NCBI RefSeq assembly: GCF_024648825.1
Contig: NZ_JANBBE010000007.1
Span: 372,001 to 436,000 of the forward strand
DNA length: 64,000 nucleotides
Direction: 5' to 3'
DNA from: Lentzea californiensis
GTDB lineage: Bacteria > Actinomycetota > Actinomycetes > Mycobacteriales > Pseudonocardiaceae
Part shown: positions 8,701 through 15,786 of the stretch, in pieces
Layout: each line of letters starts with the position of its first letter
How positions within the stretch are numbered: the first letter of the stretch is position 1
The notes under the pieces: model-generated
What the model was told of the DNA's origin: nothing
Database searches by the model: none
The model's input: only the letters and a program-made list of their open reading frames with translations
Made by a program: the position numbers and the translations under genes

Positions 8701-10193
8701 CAGTAGGCCCCCTGGCCGCCGAAGACGGCGCGGAAGGTCTTCCACATGATCACGAGGTCGAGTGCGAGCGACCAGTCCTCGACGTAGCGCAGGTCGAGGC
8801 GGATCGACTCCTCCCACGAGAGATCGCTCCGGCCGCTCACCTGCCACAGACCGGTCAGGCCGGGCTTCACCAGCAGGCGGCGCCGCACGTCCGAGGAGTA
8901 CTTCGCGGTCTCCTCCGGCAGCGGCGGGCGCGGGCCGACGAGCGACATGCTGCCCGCGAGGACGTTGAACAGCTGTGGTAGCTCGTCGATCGAGTAGCGG
9001 CGCAGGAACGTGCCGACCTTGGTGATGCGCGGGTCCTTCTTCATCTTGAACAGCACGCCGTTGCCTTCGTCGACGCCGGCGAGCCTGGCGCGCAACGCGT
9101 CGGCGTTGGTCACCATCGTGCGGAACTTGATGATCGTGAACGGGACACCGGTCTTGCCGACCCGCTTCTGGCGGTAGAACACGGGACCACGGCTGTCGAT
9201 CATCACGAAGGCCGCGACGGCGAACATGAGCGGTGCCAGCAGGACCAGGAGGACGAACGCTCCGACGCGATCGACGACTTCCTTGACCAGACGGCGGAAT
9301 CCGCTCAGAGCCGGTTCGCTCACGCGCAGCAGCGGCATGCCGAGCACGGCGCTCATGTGCAGTCGCGGGCCGGCGACCTCCATGAGACCGGGCGACACGA
9401 CCATTTCGGCACCGGAGCCCTCGAGTGCCCACGCGAGCTGCTGGAGACGGCGAGGTGTCCAGTAGGCGTCGGGCGTGACGGCGACGATGCGGTACCCACC
9501 GCGGCGGACGTGCTCGGCGAGCTCGCGCAGCTGGCCGACGACGGGCACGCCGTCGACGTCCGTGCCGGAGCGGCCGCGGCCGTCGATCGTGCAGATCGCG
9601 TCCACGCGCCAGCCCAGGTGGGCGACGCGCTTGGTGCGGAGGATGAGGTCCTCGACGGTGTCCAGGTTGCCGGCTGCGAGGACCGAGAGCAGGAAACGTC
9701 CTTCACTGCGGCCGCGGTGCAGCGGGCGGCGCAGGAGGTAGCGCATGGGAAACGCGACCAGGGCGATCGCGGGGACTACGACGAAGATCCACAGGCGGGC
9801 GCCGGGGATGTCGACGGCGAGCGCTCCGAGGCCGAGCGCCACAACGGCACCGAACAAACCCCGGCCGAGTCTTCGGAACTCCTCGGCTCCCTGGCCGAGA
9901 ACGGTCGGCGTCCACACGCGGTTGATGGCGAGTGAACCGACCACGAGAACTACTGTGAGTATGTCCAGCAATGCAAGGGAAAGCGGGCCGAAGGCCGTGT
10001 GACGCATGCTCATGACGGCACCGACGGCGATGACGACCAGGACAACGGTCAGCACATCGGCGGTGATCACGGCATATCGGTAGCGACTTTCCCAGCGCGC
10101 TACGGGTGGATGGGTCTGTCTGTGTTCCGACAGAGTGTTGAGCGTGGAGCGCAACCCGTCGACGTCACGGGCAGCGCGGACCTGCTCACTCAT
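8700..10193 (-). CDS. Polyprenyl-phosphate sugar-1-phosphate transferase (WcaJ/WbaP type)
   Basis: 497 residues. About four hydrophobic helices lie in residues 40-175, followed by a cytosolic Rossmann-like region (CoA-binding-like). A fifth membrane helix (FVLLVLLAPLMFAVAAF) leads into the bacterial sugar transferase domain with GPVFYRQKRVGKTG, FTIIKFRTM, DELPQLFNVLAGSMSLVGPR and PGLTGLWQVSGR. Family members load the first sugar phosphate on undecaprenyl phosphate, initiating repeat-unit assembly for an exopolysaccharide or glycan. The start ATG has GGGAGA 8 nt upstream. It is the first gene of the minus-strand glycan operon. No polymerase, flippase or other glycosyltransferase is seen here, so they must lie outside the window. 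Confidence 0.93.
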   Translation of the reverse strand: MSEQVRAARDVDGLRSTLNTLSEHRQTHPPVARWESRYRYAVITADVLTVVLVVIAVGAVMSMRHTAFGPLSLALLDILTVVLVVGSLAINRVWTPTVLGQGAEEFRRLGRGLFGAVVALGLGALAVDIPGARLWIFVVVPAIALVAFPMRYLLRRPLHRGRSEGRFLLSVLAAGNLDTVEDLILRTKRVAHLGWRVDAICTIDGRGRSGTDVDGVPVVGQLRELAEHVRRGGYRIVAVTPDAYWTPRRLQQLAWALEGSGAEMVVSPGLMEVAGPRLHMSAVLGMPLLRVSEPALSGFRRLVKEVVDRVGAFVLLVLLAPLMFAVAAFVMIDSRGPVFYRQKRVGKTGVPFTIIKFRTMVTNADALRARLAGVDEGNGVLFKMKKDPRITKVGTFLRRYSIDELPQLFNVLAGSMSLVGPRPPLPEETAKYSSDVRRRLLVKPGLTGLWQVSGRSDLSWEESIRLDLRYVEDWSLALDLVIMWKTFRAVFGGQGAY

Positions 10194-10568
10194 CGTTCTG
10201 ATCTCCCCGGCTCAGCGGCGATTCCGGACGTGCACAACGCAGGTCACCCCGAGGACCTTCGAACTTGGGACTCAGTGATCTTCGGCCACGCCGTCATTCG
10301 GGCTCGGCCGCCGAAGCTCGCTACCGGTGATTCGTATGTTCCGGCATCCGCGTTACAGACCCGGGAAAAAAGTTTCCCCAGTGCCCGAATACCGGACGTG
10401 ACGCGCGTCTCACGGTTGTGAAAACGTGGCGACACAAGACGATTCCAGATGTCCACAAGGGACATAAAGGTTACGTATGTCCCGAGGTAATCGTTCAGAA
10501 CAGGTCTTCAGGCCCTAGTCTGATCGACTGCGATTGTGCATGCTCTTACCGCCGAACGGAGCAACAGG
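10194..10568. other. 375-bp intergenic region upstream of the glycan operon
   Basis: No coding sequence is supported here. The stretch is clearly less GC-rich than its surroundings and is long enough for the operon promoter and a long leader RNA. The only organised element seen is an 8-bp inverted repeat at 10459-10483 (listed separately). Confidence 0.5.
10459..10483. promoter_or_regulatory. Inverted repeat GGGACATA-N9-TATGTCCC, candidate operator
   Basis: Perfect 8-bp arms separated by 9 nt, about 266 bp upstream of the sugar-transferase start. A nearby half-like copy (ATGTCCAC, 10449-10456) precedes it. The spacing and symmetry suit a dimeric regulator, but no regulator can be named. Confidence 0.35.
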
Positions 10569-10784
10569 TTACGGCCGAACGGAAATGCGTACTTCGTCGC
10601 CTTCCACGCCCACAACGTCGCCGTCGCGCAACTGTGCCCCGCGCCGCACCTCCACAGCGCCGTTGACGTGGACTTCCCCGTCCTCGATGAGCACCTTGGC
10701 GTGTCCGCCGTCCTCGGCCAGCTGCGCCAGCTTGAGGAACTGTCCTAGCCTGATCGGCTCTTCGGAGATCTCGACCGTCCGCAT
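10569..10784 (-). CDS. S4-domain RNA-binding protein (YaaA/RlbA-like)
   Basis: 71 residues if started at the ATG at 10784 (MRTVEISEEPIRLGQFLK); upstream in-frame ATGs at 10793 and 10796 are possible. The protein is almost wholly one S4 fold: IRLGQFLKLAQLAEDGGHAK, then VLIEDGEVHVNGAVEVRRG and a closing DGDVV..GDEVRI strand pair. Such small S4 proteins bind structured RNA, usually ribosomal. Stand-alone gene, transcribed divergently from the DUF2306 gene. Confidence 0.85.
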   Translation of the reverse strand: MRTVEISEEPIRLGQFLKLAQLAEDGGHAKVLIEDGEVHVNGAVEVRRGAQLRDGDVVGVEGDEVRISVRP

Positions 10785-10875
10785 GAGTCCCATCATCCCA
10801 GTAGGGCGTTCCCCCGTGCTCGCTCGGGGGCGCACACCAGCGCGTTCGAGTGAAGCCGTTGACAGGCTTCAGTGC

Positions 10876-11559
10876 ATGAAGACTTCGAGGGGGTACGCCG
10901 CCTGGTTGACGGTGTCGGGATTCGTCTGCGTGGCGATAACGATCTTCGCGGCGAGCGCGTACGTCACGCTGGACATGGGCCAGGCGAGGCCGGCACTGCA
11001 CGGACCGGTGCACTACGGGCTGCTGGTCGCGCACATCTTCACCGGAACGGTCGCGGTCCTTGCGGGTGTCTCGCAGTTCTGGCCGGGGCTGCGCGGGCGG
11101 CATCCGCGCGTGCACCGGGTGATGGGGCGCGTCTACTTCGCGGCGGTCCTGCCGTCGTCCGTGCTCGGCGTCGTGTGCGCCCAGCTGTCGCTGTACGGGC
11201 TGGCGTCGTCCGGGCCGCTGACGGTCCTGTCGGTGCTGTGGTTCGTCAGCGCGGTGTTCGGCCTCAAGACGGCACGGCGGCGCCAGTTCGGCGAGCACCG
11301 CATCTGGATGATCCGCGGTTTCGCACTCACTGGCGCCGCCGTGACGGGTCGCCTCTGGGGCCTGGCTCTCGGCGCACTGGTGCCCGACGGGGACGGGCTG
11401 CTCATCTTCGCCACCGCGAACTGGCTGTCGTTCGTGGTGAACCTGCTGGTGGCCGAGTGGTGGATCCAGTCGCGGGGTTACACCCGGACCTTGCCCTCCG
11501 TGGCGCTCAGGCCGAGCATCTCCAGCAGGTCGGCGCAGTCGAGCGAGTCCATGGCGTGA
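10876..11559 (+). CDS. DUF2306 family membrane protein
   Basis: 227 residues with about six hydrophobic segments. Histidines in ALHGPVHYGLLVAHIFTG and in RGRHPRVHRVMGRVYFAA, plus FGEHRIWMIRGFALT, match the DUF2306 pattern of a multi-spanning protein with conserved His residues (possibly haem- or metal-related; function unknown). The start ATG at 10876 was chosen because the hydrophobic protein begins there; the upstream open frame is non-coding in character. The last 27 codons overlap a convergent small gene by 82 nt. Confidence 0.75.
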   Translation: MKTSRGYAAWLTVSGFVCVAITIFAASAYVTLDMGQARPALHGPVHYGLLVAHIFTGTVAVLAGVSQFWPGLRGRHPRVHRVMGRVYFAAVLPSSVLGVVCAQLSLYGLASSGPLTVLSVLWFVSAVFGLKTARRRQFGEHRIWMIRGFALTGAAVTGRLWGLALGALVPDGDGLLIFATANWLSFVVNLLVAEWWIQSRGYTRTLPSVALRPSISSRSAQSSESMA

Positions 11560-11678
11560 GACGCCACGGTGCGGGCCGCCTTGCTGTTCTGAATCGTGCT
11601 GTGCTCCTTTTCCAGAGCCTTGGCCTCGGCGAAGGTGCCGGTTTCGGGCTCGGCGATCGCGGGACGCGCCCAAGTCAT
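11478..11678 (-). CDS. Small conserved-looking protein of 66 residues, function unknown
   Basis: Starts MTWARPAIAEPETGTF and ends DCADLLEMLGLSATEGKVRV. The acidic, amphipathic C-terminal half (ASHAMDSLDCADLLEMLGL) resembles a class of short actinobacterial proteins I recognise only as conserved hypotheticals. No domain can be assigned. The 3' end overlaps the convergent DUF2306 gene by 82 nt. The start codon at 11678 is favoured over an upstream one at 11738 because the added sequence looks non-coding. Confidence 0.6.
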   Translation of the reverse strand: MTWARPAIAEPETGTFAEAKALEKEHSTIQNSKAARTVASHAMDSLDCADLLEMLGLSATEGKVRV

Positions 11679-11838
11679 GTCGTGCCTGCTTCCGCATCGG
11701 GGGATGTAGTCATCATGGCAAGTGAGTGACCGAAACACCAGAACCTGTGCTTACCGTAATCGATCACCCACGCTGCGTGTTAACCGTGGAAGCGATTTCT
11801 CGAAACCAGACCCGAACGATTTCAGCCGCGATTCGGCT

Positions 11839-12255
11839 TTACCGGCCGTACCTCAGCACCGACTCCACTTCGGTCACAAATGCGACCAGCCGTTCGTCGT
11901 CCACATCGTCCGGTGTGGGACCGTCCACCGCAAGTCGTTGCAGCGCAACGGAAGTGGTGGCGCTCTCCCGCGCCAGGCGGCGGAACCCGAACGTCGCCTC
12001 GTACAGCGACATGGCGGTGCCCAGAGCGGCCAAAGTCGTTGCCACAAAAGCCCACATGGCCCTGCGCGGCCCGTCCGCCATGCCGATCGCGGCGGCCGCG
12101 GCGGCGGCGATGAACAGGGCCGCGGCGAGCGCGACCGTCCACGTGCGGGCGCGGGAGTAGCGCTTGCGGCTGCGTTCGAAGTGGTCGAGCCGGTCCTGGA
12201 AGCGGTGGCGCAGGTACGCCTCGACGAACTGGGCCTGCCTCAGCTTGTCGCTCAT
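11839..12255 (-). CDS. Stand-alone SLATT-type two-TM protein (DUF4231-like)
   Basis: 138 residues. An N-terminal helix rich in Arg/Tyr (YLRHRFQDRLDHFERSRKRY) precedes two adjacent membrane helices (about residues 41-60 and 68-85, WTVALAAALFIAAAAAAAIG and AMWAFVATTLAALGTAM). A soluble helical tail follows (about 90-138). This is the SLATT layout: two TMs with flanking helices, proposed to form pores or act as membrane effectors. Its ATG overlaps the TGA of the SLOG-SLATT gene (ATGA), so both proteins are made together. A second SLATT chain beside a SLOG-SLATT fusion is notable. Confidence 0.7.
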   Translation of the reverse strand: MSDKLRQAQFVEAYLRHRFQDRLDHFERSRKRYSRARTWTVALAAALFIAAAAAAAIGMADGPRRAMWAFVATTLAALGTAMSLYEATFGFRRLARESATTSVALQRLAVDGPTPDDVDDERLVAFVTEVESVLRYGR

Positions 12256-13454
12256 GTCCTGACCACCTCGTGCTTGCGGTTGCTGACCGCGGCTTCCAGG
12301 TCCGCCACCTTGTCCTGGCGCTCTTCCTCCGTGACGGGCGCCACAGAGGCGAGGTGCGCGAAGTACAACGCCCGCAGGCGTTCCGCGCGCGACCGGGCCG
12401 TCAGGTACTTGTCGAGCGACTCGCGCTTGCGCGCCACGATCGTGATGGCCGCGGCGAACGCGCCGCCCGCCACGACGAGCACCCCGGGCCACGGCGTGTC
12501 CTTCAGCCACGTCTGCAGCGCCGCGAACACCGTCGTCGTCAGGCCGCCCGCGATCGCGAGCACGGCCGTGAGCCGGTAGCGGTTCTGCTCGACCTCGGCT
12601 TCCGCGTCGAGCTCCTGGAACACCGGCGCGACGACCTGGTTCGCGTCGTGGATGGCGTCGGCGAGCATCGGGTACGCGACGACGAAACCGGGGTCGACCA
12701 ACGGCCGCGGTTCGGGGGCCCGGTACCGGACCTTGGGCAGGATCCTCGGCGGCTTGACGGGCTTCTCCTTGCCCAGCAACCGTTCCAGCGCGGTGACGGC
12801 CTTACCGGGGCCCTCGTCCACGTGGATGATGAAGATCTTGCCGCTGCGCACCAGCACCGCGAGGTCGCCGGTGAGGTCACCGGTCGCGATCCGGTCCGCG
12901 AGACCGCCCGTGCCGGCGAGCACCAGCAACGGGTTGTCACCACTGAGGTGATCGACCACCTCCCGCTCGCTCTCGCCTCCGACGACGAGGGCGACGACGG
13001 GCTTCTTGTGGCGCACGGCGTCGATCGTGCGGAACAGCACCGGGGTCGCGTCCGTCCACTCGGAACCGGGGACGACGACGGCGACGCTGTGGTTGGGTTC
13101 CAGCGGGACCTGGCCGTTGGTGGCGCTCTCGGTCAGGTCGTGCACCTTGCTGCTCGGCGCGACTCCGATCACGACGGGCCAACGCTGCTCGCACGCCTGC
13201 AAAGCCATGCCCAGCAAGTGGACAACGCCTCGGTCGGTGCCTTCGGTGACGAACACGGCGCCGTTGCGCGCCGCGGTCACGACGACGGATCTGAGCACCG
13301 GCAACAACTTCGCGGCGAGATCCGTCTCGATGTCTTCTGTGGAGCCGAAGACCGAGATCACCGTGCGCCCTCGGGGCAAGCCGAGGGCCTTGGGTTTGAT
13401 GTCGGCGTCCGGCTGGGACAGCCGTTTGACTGTCGGGCCGCCTGCTGTGGGCAT
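12252..13454 (-). CDS. TRPM-type SLOG domain fused to SLATT membrane module
   Basis: About 400 residues. Residues about 20-190 form a Rossmannoid SLOG domain of the TRPM/LSDAT type: TVISVFGSTEDIETDLAAKL, FVTEGTDRGVVHLLG, PVVIGVAP, NHSVAVVVPG and the closing LLVLAGTGGLADRIATGDL. A linker follows, then a C-terminal module with two TMs (LTAVLAIAGGLTTTVFAAL and WPGVLVVAGGAFAAAITIV) and RSRAERLRALYFAHLAS, the SLATT/DUF4231 pattern. SLOG domains bind nucleotides or their derivatives, and this fusion type is a predicted nucleotide-gated membrane effector in biological-conflict systems. The start is uncertain: ATG 13454 is used, with ATG 13466 and ATG 13508 in frame and no strong ribosome-binding site at any of them. 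Confidence 0.8.
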   Translation of the reverse strand: MPTAGGPTVKRLSQPDADIKPKALGLPRGRTVISVFGSTEDIETDLAAKLLPVLRSVVVTAARNGAVFVTEGTDRGVVHLLGMALQACEQRWPVVIGVAPSSKVHDLTESATNGQVPLEPNHSVAVVVPGSEWTDATPVLFRTIDAVRHKKPVVALVVGGESEREVVDHLSGDNPLLVLAGTGGLADRIATGDLTGDLAVLVRSGKIFIIHVDEGPGKAVTALERLLGKEKPVKPPRILPKVRYRAPEPRPLVDPGFVVAYPMLADAIHDANQVVAPVFQELDAEAEVEQNRYRLTAVLAIAGGLTTTVFAALQTWLKDTPWPGVLVVAGGAFAAAITIVARKRESLDKYLTARSRAERLRALYFAHLASVAPVTEEERQDKVADLEAAVSNRKHEVVRT

Positions 13455-13497
13455 GCCGCGCACCATAACGCCGTGATCGATCGAGGGCCAGAGCCCG

Positions 13498-13656
13498 TTA
13501 GACCTCATCCTCGTGGTCCACGGGGACTTCCCGGCGCTGCTCCTGGGCGTCGGCCTCGTCCGCCTCCAGCGGCGTGTCCTGCGTCTCGACCGGCTCGCTC
13601 GGAACGACCTCGCGCTGCTGCTCCTGCACGTCCGCGTCGGCTGCTTCGGGATTCAT
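13498..13656 (-). CDS. Small acidic protein with internal repeat, unknown
   Basis: 52 residues, MNPEAADADVQEQQREV..., strongly acidic. A near-duplicate ADVQEQQREV / ADAQEQRREV occurs in the two halves. Its ATG overlaps the TGA of the HAD gene (ATGA), which supports expression; nothing else does. It could be a short disordered partner or a spurious frame. Confidence 0.45.
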   Translation of the reverse strand: MNPEAADADVQEQQREVVPSEPVETQDTPLEADEADAQEQRREVPVDHEDEV

Positions 13657-14372
13657 GCCGTGCGGTTTCCCTGCGGTGCGGGCTTCCACACCTGCCTGGT
13701 CAGCTCATCGAGGTCCGCCAGGTCGTCGAGGACGACCTCGGCACCGGCCCGGCGCAGGTCGTCCGCGTCGCTGCGCCCGGTGGCCACGGCGACCAGCCGA
13801 ACACCTGCTTTCGTCGCCGCGTACACGTCGTGCGGCGTGTCGCCGATGAGCACCACCTCGTGGTGGGCGAACGGCCGGATGTGCCGCGCGCGTTCACGGG
13901 CGATCGTCACCAGTTCGGCCCGGTCGGCGTGCTCGCCGCCGAACGCGCTGACCTCCCAGTCGACCAGGTGCGCGAGACCGAACTCCTCGAGCTTGATCAG
14001 CGCCACGCTCCTGAGGTTCGCCGTCAGCACGCCCTGGTGCACGCGCGGGTCGTCCGCGAAGTGCCGGAGGGCGGCCAGCGCCCCCGGCAGCACCTCGCCG
14101 TGGCCGGACAGCTCGGCCCGCCGGGCCTCGAAGGAGTCCGCGAGCGCGTCGGCGAGGAGCCTGGCCGCCTCCTCCGTGTGCTCGATGCCGTGCAGGCGCA
14201 GCGTCTCCTCGATGATGTCCGCCTCGGTGCGGCCACCGAGGTCGACTGGGCCGCTGAGCTCCCTGCCGAAAGCGCTGCGGAACGCCTCGCGGTACATCAG
14301 CCCGCCGAAGCCGCGCGCCGAGATCAGCGTGCCGTCGATGTCCCAGAGCACCAGCAGTTCAGGCCCGGTCAC
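13653..14372 (-). CDS. HAD-superfamily hydrolase (phosphoglycolate phosphatase-like)
   Basis: 239 residues from GTG 14372, with GAGGGG about 10 nt upstream. All HAD motifs are present: WDIDGTLI (nucleophile Asp), VLTANL (motif II Thr), and IGDTPHDVYAATKAG (motif III/IV). The helical cap between motifs I and II classes it with beta-phosphoglucomutase/phosphoglycolate phosphatase-like enzymes. The substrate cannot be told. It sits directly beside the right end of the TnpB element. Confidence 0.9.
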   Translation of the reverse strand: MTGPELLVLWDIDGTLISARGFGGLMYREAFRSAFGRELSGPVDLGGRTEADIIEETLRLHGIEHTEEAARLLADALADSFEARRAELSGHGEVLPGALAALRHFADDPRVHQGVLTANLRSVALIKLEEFGLAHLVDWEVSAFGGEHADRAELVTIARERARHIRPFAHHEVVLIGDTPHDVYAATKAGVRLVAVATGRSDADDLRRAGAEVVLDDLADLDELTRQVWKPAPQGNRTA

Positions 14373-14416
14373 CGGACCACCACCCCTCAACGCGTAAAAT
14401 CCCTGCTCTTGACCTT

Positions 14417-14438
14417 CTTCCCTCGTGAACGAGGGAAG
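14417..14438 (-). repeat. Perfect 10-bp hairpin at tnpB 3' end (right end / omega-RNA end)
   Basis: CTTCCCTCGT and ACGAGGGAAG flank a GA dinucleotide, immediately after the tnpB stop. In IS605-type elements this position is the right-end hairpin and the 3' scaffold of the omega RNA, whose guide would continue into flanking host DNA. Confidence 0.65.
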
Positions 14439-14440
14439 TC

Positions 14441-15634
14441 CTACGGCTCGCGCCGCGGGGTTTTCTGTTTCGTCGCCGATCGCCCGCCCGGAGTGTTCCG
14501 TTGAGGTCTTACACCGGCTCCACAGACTGTCACCGCCAGCCCGGCGGCCAGGATGTTGCGCGCCGCGTTCACGTCCCGATCATGGATCGCGCCGCAACCA
14601 CACGTCCACGTCCGCACGTGCAGCGGCATCGCCGCCTTGAGTGCGCCGCAGACCGAACACAGCTTGGACGACGGGAACCAGCGATCCACGGTGGTCACTT
14701 CCCGCCCGTACCAGCTCGCTTTGCACTCCAGCAGCTGCCGGAACTGCCGCCATCCCGCATCACCGATCGCACGGGCCAGCCGGCGGTTGCCGACCATGTT
14801 CGACACGGACAGGTCCTCGATCACGAGCGTTTGGGTTTCACGCACGAGGCGAGTGGTGATCTTGTGCAGGTAGTCGGTGCGCCGATCGGCGATCCTGGCG
14901 TGTACGCGGGCGACCTTGACGCGGGCCTTGCCTCGGTTGCTGCTGCCTTTCTGCTTACGACACAAGCTTCGTTGAGCTTTGGCCAGGCGTTGCCGGTCGC
15001 GAAGTTCGTGACGGGGATTGCTGATCCTCTCTCCGGTCGACAGCACCAGCAGGTGATCGAGACCGACATCGATGCCGACCACTGCATCCATTGTGGGCAG
15101 CGGCGCCACGCTCGGGTCCTCGCACAGCAGGGACACGAACCAGCGTCCGGCCGCATCCCGCGACACGGTCACCGTCGAGGGCTCCACCCCTTCGGGCAAC
15201 GGCAGCGACCAACGAATGTCCAGCGGCTCGTACATCTTGGCGAGCGTCAACATCCCGTTACGCCACCGGAACGCCGACCGCGTGTACTCCGCCGAAGCGC
15301 GAGACTTCTTCCGCGACTTGAACCTGGGGTACCGGGCACGCTTGGCGAAGAAATTCGTGAACCCGGCCTGCAGATGCCGCAACGCTTGCTGCAACGGCAC
15401 CGCCGACACCTCCGCCAGGAACGCGAGTTCGTCGGCGCGCTTCCACGAGGTCAGCAACGCCGACGTGGCCTCGTAGCCGACCCGTTCCCCACGCAGCGCC
15501 CACGCCTCCGCTCGGGCCTGCAACGCCAGGTTGTATACCTTGCGGACACATCCGAACGTGCGCGACAGCTCCACAGCCTGCGCCTCAGTCGGATAGAAGC
15601 GGAACTTGAACGCCCGCTTCACCTGCCCATTCAC
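14441..15634 (-). CDS. tnpB: TnpB RNA-guided endonuclease (IS200/IS605 OrfB)
   Basis: 397 residues from GTG 15634. The N-terminal helix-turn-helix region opens with KRAFKFRFYPTEAQAVEL. The RuvC-like nuclease has the first Asp in VVGIDVGLDHLL (D189), the Glu in LVIEDLSVSNM (E273) and the third motif DRDVNAARN. A zinc finger has CSVCG then CGCG. All catalytic positions are therefore present, so the protein looks active. TnpB is an omega-RNA-guided DNA nuclease that promotes retention of its element. No tnpA is present, so the element would need a transposase in trans. Confidence 0.93.
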   Translation of the reverse strand: MNGQVKRAFKFRFYPTEAQAVELSRTFGCVRKVYNLALQARAEAWALRGERVGYEATSALLTSWKRADELAFLAEVSAVPLQQALRHLQAGFTNFFAKRARYPRFKSRKKSRASAEYTRSAFRWRNGMLTLAKMYEPLDIRWSLPLPEGVEPSTVTVSRDAAGRWFVSLLCEDPSVAPLPTMDAVVGIDVGLDHLLVLSTGERISNPRHELRDRQRLAKAQRSLCRKQKGSSNRGKARVKVARVHARIADRRTDYLHKITTRLVRETQTLVIEDLSVSNMVGNRRLARAIGDAGWRQFRQLLECKASWYGREVTTVDRWFPSSKLCSVCGALKAAMPLHVRTWTCGCGAIHDRDVNAARNILAAGLAVTVCGAGVRPQRNTPGGRSATKQKTPRREP

Positions 15635-15749
15635 ATTTCACAAATTACCAAGCCGATCTGGCGGACCCGCGTGGGTGGGTCGTGGACATCGTGTCGCCCT
15701 GACGGCGGCCCGGCTGTCCCGATCCTGCTTCGCAGGGACCTGACAGCTT

Positions 15750-15767
15750 CCCGCCCTGAAGGACGGG
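15750..15767. repeat. Hairpin near tnpB 5' side (left end or relic right end)
   Basis: CCCGCCCT-GA-AGGACGGG; on the minus strand the single mismatch becomes a G.U pair. A second small stem (CCTGC-TTC-GCAGG, 15724-15736) lies next to it. Confidence 0.5.
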
Positions 15768-15786
15768 GCTCTTCGGAGGACCTCAG

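Larger units (their letters stand above)
14411..15775 (-). mobile_element. Orphan IS200/IS605-type TnpB element (approximate ends)
   Basis: A tnpB gene without a Y1 transposase tnpA, bounded by subterminal hairpins at 14417-14438 and 15750-15767 and lying between two host genes. The exact ends are not fixed. On the tnpB strand the sequence beyond the 3' hairpin reads AAGGTCAAGAG, which resembles a typical right-end terminus. The other hairpin lies in an AGCCCCGTCC context of the kind also seen at TnpB right ends, so the 15720-15775 segment may be a relic of a second element. Confidence 0.65.

Noticed and set aside
10244-10465. 73-residue minus-strand frame in the glycan-operon leader
   Set aside because: No ribosome-binding site or recognisable motif; composition not coding-like.
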